Shown one piece after another: positions 49,301 to 58,300 of a DNA stretch of 64,000 nucleotides. A program made the translations under genes and the position numbers. The stretch is from positions 600,958 to 664,957 of the forward strand of contig UESW01004826.1 in NCBI GenBank assembly GCA_900491605.1, read 5' to 3'. The notes below the pieces were generated by a model. The model did not search any database and was not told the DNA's origin. It saw only the letters and a program-made list of their open reading frames with translations. This DNA is from Calamus simplicifolius (lineage: Eukaryota > Streptophyta > Magnoliopsida > Arecales > Arecaceae). The stretch's first letter is position 1. Each line of letters starts with the position of its first letter.

Positions 49301-52300
49301 GAAAAATCAACTATTTTGCAGGTCAGTGAGATACTTGACTCAGAGTTGTTGGGTGAAGGACTAATACCAACTCTACAACAGGCACATGAGATGCTATTGG
49401 TCAAAAATCCCCAAACAGTCCCATATCGAGCCACTACATTTGGGCAGGTACGTATCCCTTGGTTTTTATTTTTGTTATGCAAGATCTGCCTTATAACATT
49501 TGAAAAGTATCCTCTTTTCATTTGCAAATTGTTGTTCTCTTTGTTTCCAGACCTGCATTTGCAAAATTCATGGTTCACATGTTTATCACGTTTATTTTTT
49601 TTCTCACAGGCTTGTCAATGCAAGCCTTTTCTGTAAAACAAAGGCCTCTGTAATGCTATAGTCTGCCATTCTATTTTCCATTGGAAACCTCAGCACATAG
49701 CCCCAGTAGCATAATCCAAAAGATTTTCTTATGCTGTAAGTTAGAGATGAAGTTCTTAGCTTTGAAAATTATTATTAAACCTCAAGAATTATTGGACATT
49801 ATTGCATTCTAGATTTCAAATGTCTCTAGTAATTTATTTAGTTTCATATTGAAGATTATCCATATCCTTGTAAAATACCTTTCAGTTTTATAGTTTTGTA
49901 CTCGCATCCAAAATAACCAGTGTTGAATATCCAAGATGCTTGAAGAAGTTAGGCTCACTTAACTATTATATTTTGATGTCCCAGCTAGTTGAAAGCACAT
50001 TCTTATGGAAGCTGCATGATTTGTATAGCAGTGAATTAAATGCATCGGATGGGATACATCTTGCACCAGCTGGACTGGAGAGGATTATTCATGTAAAACC
50101 ACAGCAATATGCCATGCATTGTGATGCAATATCAAAAGAGATAAGAGTGGTATGAACATGACTATCTTCACATGCTATTACCTCCATAAGAAATACAAAT
50201 GCTTTACTCCTAATATTGTATCCATCCAGTTGTCAGAACCCTTCAGAATTTTTGAATTTGATTTTTGGAAACGACCAGACAGTCATGGTGAAACTGAGTT
50301 TCAGATAAAAGCAACTGATGATGGAAAAGTTCATGCTGTAATTTCATGGTAATAATTATCAAGCATACTAGTTAGTTTCTGCAGCATCTTCCTTAGTAGA
50401 CCACCCTTATCTAGATTCTATTTGTAGGTGGGTGCTTCAGCTTGACCACGAGGGATCGATATTCTATTCAACAGCTCCGAGATGGATAGGATCTTCTAAT
50501 GCTGATATTGTATCAACAAATGTCCCCAGTGAGTTGAATCATCTAAATAAATGCTACGCCATTAAGTTAAAATTGTTGTATATTTTTATTTCAAATCCTT
50601 CTGTTTCCTCTTAGTTGCCAATTAGATTAATTGATAGAAATCAAATGAGTCAAGCTTTTAAGATTTTGAAATTTGTCTTGATAAAAAAATTAAAGTTTTA
50701 ATATTTTAATTATGATAAAATTTAGGACGTGTGTAAGCAAAACATAATCAATTTTTTCTTTGTTGGTTGCATGAATGTACATACTAATTTGGTTGGAAGT
50801 TCATACAAAAAAAAATGGTGGACTACATATGTGTTAACTCATGTATATTTATCATCAAGAAATTGGGAATAAGGACAAACTTAGCAGTGTCATAATGGGT
50901 TAATGCAAAAATATTTTTGTCTGGGCAAATAAATATTTTTGTCTGGGCAAATATGTATAATGACTTTCTGGAAATTTTATAGCTTAGAACATTCATGTTG
51001 TATAACATAAAATTCATTATTTGGACAATTGAAAATGTGCAAAACTGAAGCTAGCGATCACTTTCTAGGAGCAGAGATGCTATAATGCGGTTGTTGACTA
51101 GTAATACAATTCATGCTTTCTCCCGCTGTCTCAGTTAGGCTAGTTGTTACATGCCGTGATTTGATTTGATGTTAATATTTTACTGAAATTGTTGCATGTG
51201 CAAGTACTTGACCATATATTGACGTTTTATGTTTCCTGTATGGTATCCAGCATGCAAAAATTGTTGATGGCAGATTACTCCCTCCTTTTACATGTATAAA
51301 TTTATTCTTTTGTTTTTCTCCCCTTTCATTTTGAAACCTAAGTTACCTGTTAGATTGTTCCATGCCATCAGCCTAGTTCTTACAGTTCTTTTCACTGATT
51401 CTATATGAGGGATGGTGAAAGTCTGTTGTGTAATATACCAATTCATGCTTATCCATTGTGTTTTGATGTTTAATTTTAACATTACGTACTTCATTATAAA
51501 CGGTTCTTCTATGTCAGGTGGTGAAAATTGGTGTGATCATTGGAAGCAGTGTATTTGGCTCACCCATGGCACAGGAATGCCTGTCTTGAAGGATAACATG
51601 TTATCTTCAGTGCTGTTCACAATGATACAAGCATTTCATATTCTCTCAAGTTTGATGACCACAGAAGCTACAGTGGCTTTGATTTTGCAAATTGTCTTAT
51701 TACACTTTTGCCAGAAAGAATTGCACTTTACGGCAACAAAGATTGGAGACTGACCTTAATAAGTGCTGTAAAAAATGCTGTAAGAGTTTACTTTTATGTT
51801 TGGAGGTTATTATATTCAGGCAGATTTTTTTTCATGACACTTGTTTATCTTCATGGTGCATGCTTTATGTGATTACTTGACATCAACTCTTGAAAAGTTT
51901 GTGGCAGGTATCATGAAAAATCAAAGTCAATGTAGAACATGAATATATAATGGAGGATGTTTTAGATTTTATTGATGATGAAAATAAAACTGATCTATAT
52001 CCTGGACTAGCATATTGTCAGGAAGTGGTTACTCCAAAAGATATTCTTTTCCTCAATAATTCTTTTTTCTACATGCCAACTTATATAAACAGACATTAGT
52101 AACTTGAATTTTCTCAGAATTCAGTAGTGACCACTCTCGCACTCTTCATTCTCTTGCACAATTCATTCTAGGTAGCATGGACAAACCCTTCACTTCTCAT
52201 TTATGTGGCCATGTTATATAAGGATTTTGCATTTTCTCTCTTCTACCAGTGCATGCCTTACTCATTAAATTCTTCATTATGTCCAGTTGCATGTCAGATC

Positions 52301-55300
52301 ATCTCCACTATGCATTGTTGCTGATGACAGTGTGTTCTTAACAATTCTTACCGCATCTCTTTCAAAAACTTCAAATGTTATCTCAATGTTTCCTGGGCTG
52401 CAAGAGAAAGGTGCTCGATATCTGCAAGCAGTTGCTGGTGCAAATGGTTTCTCTATGGATCGTGTAAAAGTTATTGGTAGAAGAGCAGCATGCTTGATTT
52501 CAGATGATTGTAGACAGAGAAAGGTAATTTCAAGTTTTCCACAACCATAAGCTTCACACAGAGAGTTTACATAACATTTTCCTCATTCCAAGTATGGTTA
52601 CACTACATATACTATGTTTTAATTTGATGATTTGTTTGATGTTCAACTTTAACATATTGATAATGTTGTATGTCCATTGAAGTAGGTTGACTTGCTAGTG
52701 GGAGAACCATATTATTATGGAAATGAAGGGATGCTTCCATGGCAGAATCTGCGGTTTTGGTTAGTAAGAGTTTTACATTGTTTAGCTCGTGTCCTTTATA
52801 ATAGCCACTGTATAATGGAAATTGTGGCCATATCTGATGTTTTTACTGCTCATTAAGTTCAAGTTTTTATGTTAGTTCAAAAAATAACGTTTTTCTGTCT
52901 TGACATTGACATTTCAAATGGCATTTTTCTTGTAATACTCTTTTCTGTTATTATGGTTAATAATAGCTTTTATAACAGCCATTGTTTTTGTCACAAAAAA
53001 GTCCTTCCAGCATTGCAATAATGGCCATTTCTTCCATTATAATGGAAGACCATGGTTTGGGTGGGGATGTCTTGCATGGAAATAGTGTCACCACTGGAGT
53101 CTTGCATTTTTTTTTTGAAAAAATAATATGAAGTACTTCACCTGCACACCCTTTTTGGTGACAGCATGTTCAAGTGGCTTGAGTAATAAATCCCTCTATT
53201 TACAATGATCCAGGATTTGGATCTTATGTTCTAGATCACATCTTTGGATATAGATAGCAAGAATTTTAACATTTAGAACTGTTTATGCATCATACAGATC
53301 CAGTATCACATTAGTTGCATATCATATTAGTCTTAATTCCGTTTCCAATTAAACTCCAAGTTGATGCTGCGTGTCCCTCTCTTTTTTCCTATTTTTTATA
53401 TGCCTTTTGCACTTAGCATGCCACCCAAAAAAAAAAAGTCAGGCACCAAGTAACCGTTGCGGAAGTCCAATCCAAAAGACTCAGATGAGAACACGGCAAT
53501 GAAATAGTGAAATAGCGCAATAGTAAAATAGTATATAAAAGGTGTTCAAAGGGTAGGAATCCAGCAGCCGGTCCTCACTCGGTCCCCAAAATTTCTGTTC
53601 TCTTGATTGAAAGATTTCTTAATCTCATTAAAGTTTCTCGTGCCATCATCTGTTACATGCCGGGCTCATTCCACTGCTCTTTCCATCGAAATCAGACCCT
53701 ACAAGAACTGACAAAAAGAAAGTCTATAAATGCAAGCAAGACTTGGAAAGTTGAGATGACTTTGAAAGATGTTCCAAAATAATAAATAGGAAGGACAAAA
53801 TTAGTATCATTTGCTATTTTTTCTGATGTATTATATAAACAAAAGTTAACATAATTATTATTTAATGAGTGTCCCTTCTCATCCATAGTTGAAATATATA
53901 TAAAAAAATACTCTTTAAAGCTTCAAACCACCCGTCTCCAATTGAACTTCAACTTGATGCTGTGTGTCCTTTTTTCCCCCCTATTTTTTATAAAAGCCGA
54001 AGCTCAGGGAAGGTTCCAGCTTCTTGATTGCCATATGTTAAAGACCATTGAATGCCCTTTCTTTTTTTACCCTTCTCTCAGTTGGCCAAACTACTCTGAA
54101 GCTGAGAGGTCTCCCAGCTTCTTGATTGCCATATGTGCCATTGATTTTTTTTTTTCCCTCTCTCAATTGGCCAAACTACTCCGAAGCTGAGAGAAGGCCT
54201 TTCAGCTTCTTGATTGCCACATGTCAAAGACCATTGAATGATTTTTTTGTCCTTCTCTCAGTTGGCCAAAGGACACCTGCTCTAAAATCATGTCATCCTC
54301 TTGAATAATTTCAGTATGGCTCTCCATTCAAAGTTGGGGGTTGGTGGGGGGGTGTGGGAGGAGAGGTGCATGAGTCCGGGACACATGAGGCGCCATGCCC
54401 CTCTCATGCAATGTGTGAGGCTCATTAAAGCCCTTCTTCTATCTCTTCAATAACTGAAGTGGGACATTTTGGACGTTTGGACAGCTTCCGTTTCCAAAAA
54501 AAAATCATAGAGCAAGACTATGAACGCAAGATATACATATTGATATACAAAATTATAATATTATATAATTTTATAATTAAATATTGTATAATTTTATATA
54601 TCAAATATTATAATTTAATTATGATATTATATAATGCAAAATATTATAAGAGGTAAGTTTATCTACATTTAAATGTAGTCAAGTTTAGGATCTAATCATC
54701 TTTCCCACCCTTGGATCCATGTGGATTTTGAAACCATATCATTTTTTTCACTTTTTCCATCTTTAGGATTCATGAATTATGTGGATTTAAGGGTGGAAAA
54801 GACGATCGGATTTGAGCTTGGTTACATTTAATTATAGCCAAGTCTACCTTATATTGTAATGTTATAATATTATAATATTATAATGAAGAATAGAAAATCT
54901 CTTTTAGGGAAAAAAAGCCAGCCCAATGAGCAATTTGAAGGCCAAGTCTATATGATGCTGCTTTTCCATTGAGATCCATGTCACATTTTTTACCATAAAA
55001 TATTTTAAATTTGATAGACAATTCAGATCGAAGAGTTGCTTAAAGTGATTATGGTGGCTCTTACATTTGTTAGGACAGTTCAGATAAAAGGACTGCTTGA
55101 AGAGACCATGGCAGTAATGTTAAAAAAGTGCGATGCATGTTTTGAGAGTTTTTTTTTTTTTAAGATAATGGTGCATTGCATTGGGTTGAGTCTAGTTTTA
55201 TATAATTTACTGGACAATATGGCTTTCATAATTACATGTTAATCTCTACTAGGCCCAACCACATAAAATTATCAAGTTTTTGTATTTTACAGCCATTTGT

Positions 55301-58300
55301 TAAAATCTGATTTTCCCCCTAAAATATTCTACCTAGTAGTTAATTGAAATGATATGTTGAATATAATTACTTTTAATAATGAGACATGATATTTCTTTCA
55401 TTAGATATGCTACGTATCAGTCTATAATGGTAGAAATTAGACTTCACGTACATGTTGTTTCATCATTCATTGAGCTGCTTTATATTGGTCTCTTTTTTTT
55501 CACTTTCACATTTCTTTTATATTTTAAAATTTTTAAAGGAATTGGGAAAAAAGGAAAATCTTACAATCTGCAATTCTATCCATGATCCAATCCTATCTAG
55601 CTTCCTCTACAATTTATAACTCTGTTGATCCTAACAACATTGCCAGTCAGTGCTCCATTATAATGGTGGAAAACTAACAAATATATGCCAATCAACATCA
55701 TGTAAACCTTGACGCTATGAGTCATCACAGTATTCGAGGGATTCTACTTTTCTGCATGATAAAAGTAACCATTCTCTTTCATATTGACGTGCATAAAAGG
55801 TGCTTTGTTTCACTTCTTTTCTATTATCTTATGTATGACATTAGACCTTAGCTTTCTGATTCATTTTAAATGGATTGAAGGAAGGATAGGACACTGCTTG
55901 ACTCGATTCTAGCTGAAGATGTATTTATCATGCCTTGTAAAGGAATCTTGAAGGCTTGTGCCCTTTCACTTCCGGTGAGTTTCTTTCTTATTTGAACCTC
56001 CATTGTTTTTCTTTTTCTGTTTTCTAACTTGATTGAAGCCAGTTTTTCATCCTTCTATTGTTATAGTGTTAGAAAAATTGTTTTTTATGCAGAACTTATG
56101 GCGAAGTCGATGCTACCTCCAAGATGTTGAGGGCTTTGACCATTCAGTTGTGAATGATGCTTTAGGAGCCTGTGGTGACTTACCCCAAATGCAGGAAGGT
56201 CCTTGTCTTCCGTACATATATGGCAATGTGGTGAAGTCAAGGTACCCATATCAAATTTTAGAACATAAGTTTGACCTGTGAAAATACTCTAGGCATGTCT
56301 CCATGACACCTTTTTGTTTTTTCGGAGTGATGGATTTTATACTTGTAAACTGAAGTGATTGTTCACTTAATATTTGCCAGGAACTTAGTGAGGCAATTTC
56401 AATCATGGAGTTTAATTTCAAAGAACCAATTCATGAATGTTTTGGAAAAACAAAGGTATTTCTTATTCTGTGGTGTCTTTGTGTAGCCCTTAGATAATTT
56501 TTCATTGATGGTGTGCTATATAATTGATCTTCCCTGCATGTATTTGTTGGCCATTTTTAATTTATATTGCATGTTGTCATAGTGTCCTCGACTGGCTAGT
56601 AGATTTATCAGCCAATTGTTCTAACTTACACTCATCATATGGAATTTTACTTTTATTCATGGAACTGATGAGGTTTTCTCATTGATTTCTGATTAAATTA
56701 TTGGCAAACATTGGTTAACTTCTGGATTCAGGGTTGTAATTAATAAAAGAATTTACTTACTATGTTCTGTTGGTGCCACAAGAATCTAGTCCAGTACTTC
56801 ATTCAAGTTGGTGCCTCTGATAATGAAACAGGCAGAAGTAATGTTTCTGTCAGATCTCGTGTCTTGTGACAGATTTCACTAATTTTGCCCAGCAATCCAT
56901 TTAATTCTGGGTTTATATCAAACATCTTTTGCCACCTTTATCAATGTTCTCGAGGACTTCCTTTCTATTCTTGGCAGTTAAATTTGAGCTTCATAATTGA
57001 TATTTTTAGCTAGCCCAGATTGGATTATGTTCCTTTCCTTACCAAAATAGGATCATAATTTTTGTTGCTTTCTTATTTTTGGATCTCTTGATTCTATATT
57101 TCTATTGCTTCATTGGATGTTCCTCAGATCTTCTGCTCTAGTCAAACTGATATCAAACATTGCAACCGGGCCAATGGAAGAAAGTAGCAACTTGGTCATG
57201 TTTTTCATATTCACAAGCTCAAAAGTCCAATTTCCAAATACTGAAACTCAAAGTTCTTGCCAAAGATCACAAACAAAAAATAGTCAAAAATTATTTCTAT
57301 CAGTATAAAAAAGCCACCAACATAATCTACAAATTTCAAGGCAAACTCTTATTGTTGAACAAGAGGCGCATGGATGGGTTAATGAAGGAGGTCTGATGGG
57401 TGTAGAAAAAGGATGTGACGATAGTGAATCTCAGGGGTGGTTGTTACCTTGGTCTGGAAGTTTTTGATAAGCGTTGGAAATTAAGGTCCTGATGCGGTTG
57501 AGGATTTAGTTAAAATTTCAAATAGATTGAAGAATTGTAAAGAAGAATAGGTTGCTGAGGTAGTGACTGCCAGAGAGCGTGTGGCTCATGCATCTGGGCA
57601 TGCATCTAGGCATCTTAGCAGATGAGACTCTCGCTACTGTGAATCTAGAGAGGTTCAGTTGTATGCAACTTTACTCCCACATGTGGAGAGGTTGTCTTTG
57701 TGTTTTAAACCCTTATAGTTATACCATGTACATATGCAAGATACAAGATGGCAAGCACAAAATAATAAAATTAACTTCTCAAAGAATCATAAAGAAAATA
57801 TCATAAAACAAATAATGGCATGAAACCGAAAACCTTGCTTGCAAAAGATATGCCTTAGAAAATTTTGTGTGCACTTAATGAGTTTAAATGGCATTTGACC
57901 ACCAAGCTATCTACTTTTGCAATGGTATTCCAATCTCTTCATTCTTTATGCAGATTGAATTTTCCAAGCCAGGATTATGCCATGGTTTTGCACTTTGGAT
58001 TGATTGGGTGATGGATGAAAAAAACTCCATTGTTTTCACAACTGGGCCAGGTTTGTATCATGATGAATTACTTGCTCAATTCCAATTTCTTGATTTCATG
58101 TTTTATTGTTGTCAAACTTCTAATGAAATAATAGTTTATAAATTATGTAAAATCTAAGATGATCCTTATCATATCTTATTTATGCTAGCAAGTGGGCATG
58201 TGCTATGTATATTTGAAAAAAATCAATAATAGCAACAACAAAGTTTTAAGCCCAAACTAATTAGGATCGTAGAATTAAAAAGAATAAATAAAAATAAATA

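Larger units (their letters stand above)
52760..55880 (+). other. PRMT7 intron 9 (3.1 kb) with repeats
   Basis: The borders are GTTAGT and ATTGAAG, joining the split TG|G codon of exon 9/10. It holds a three-copy ~90-98-bp tandem repeat (54018-54270), AT-rich runs (54530-54650) and a MITE-like inverted-repeat element (about 54640-54880). No gene was seen. Confidence 0.65.
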
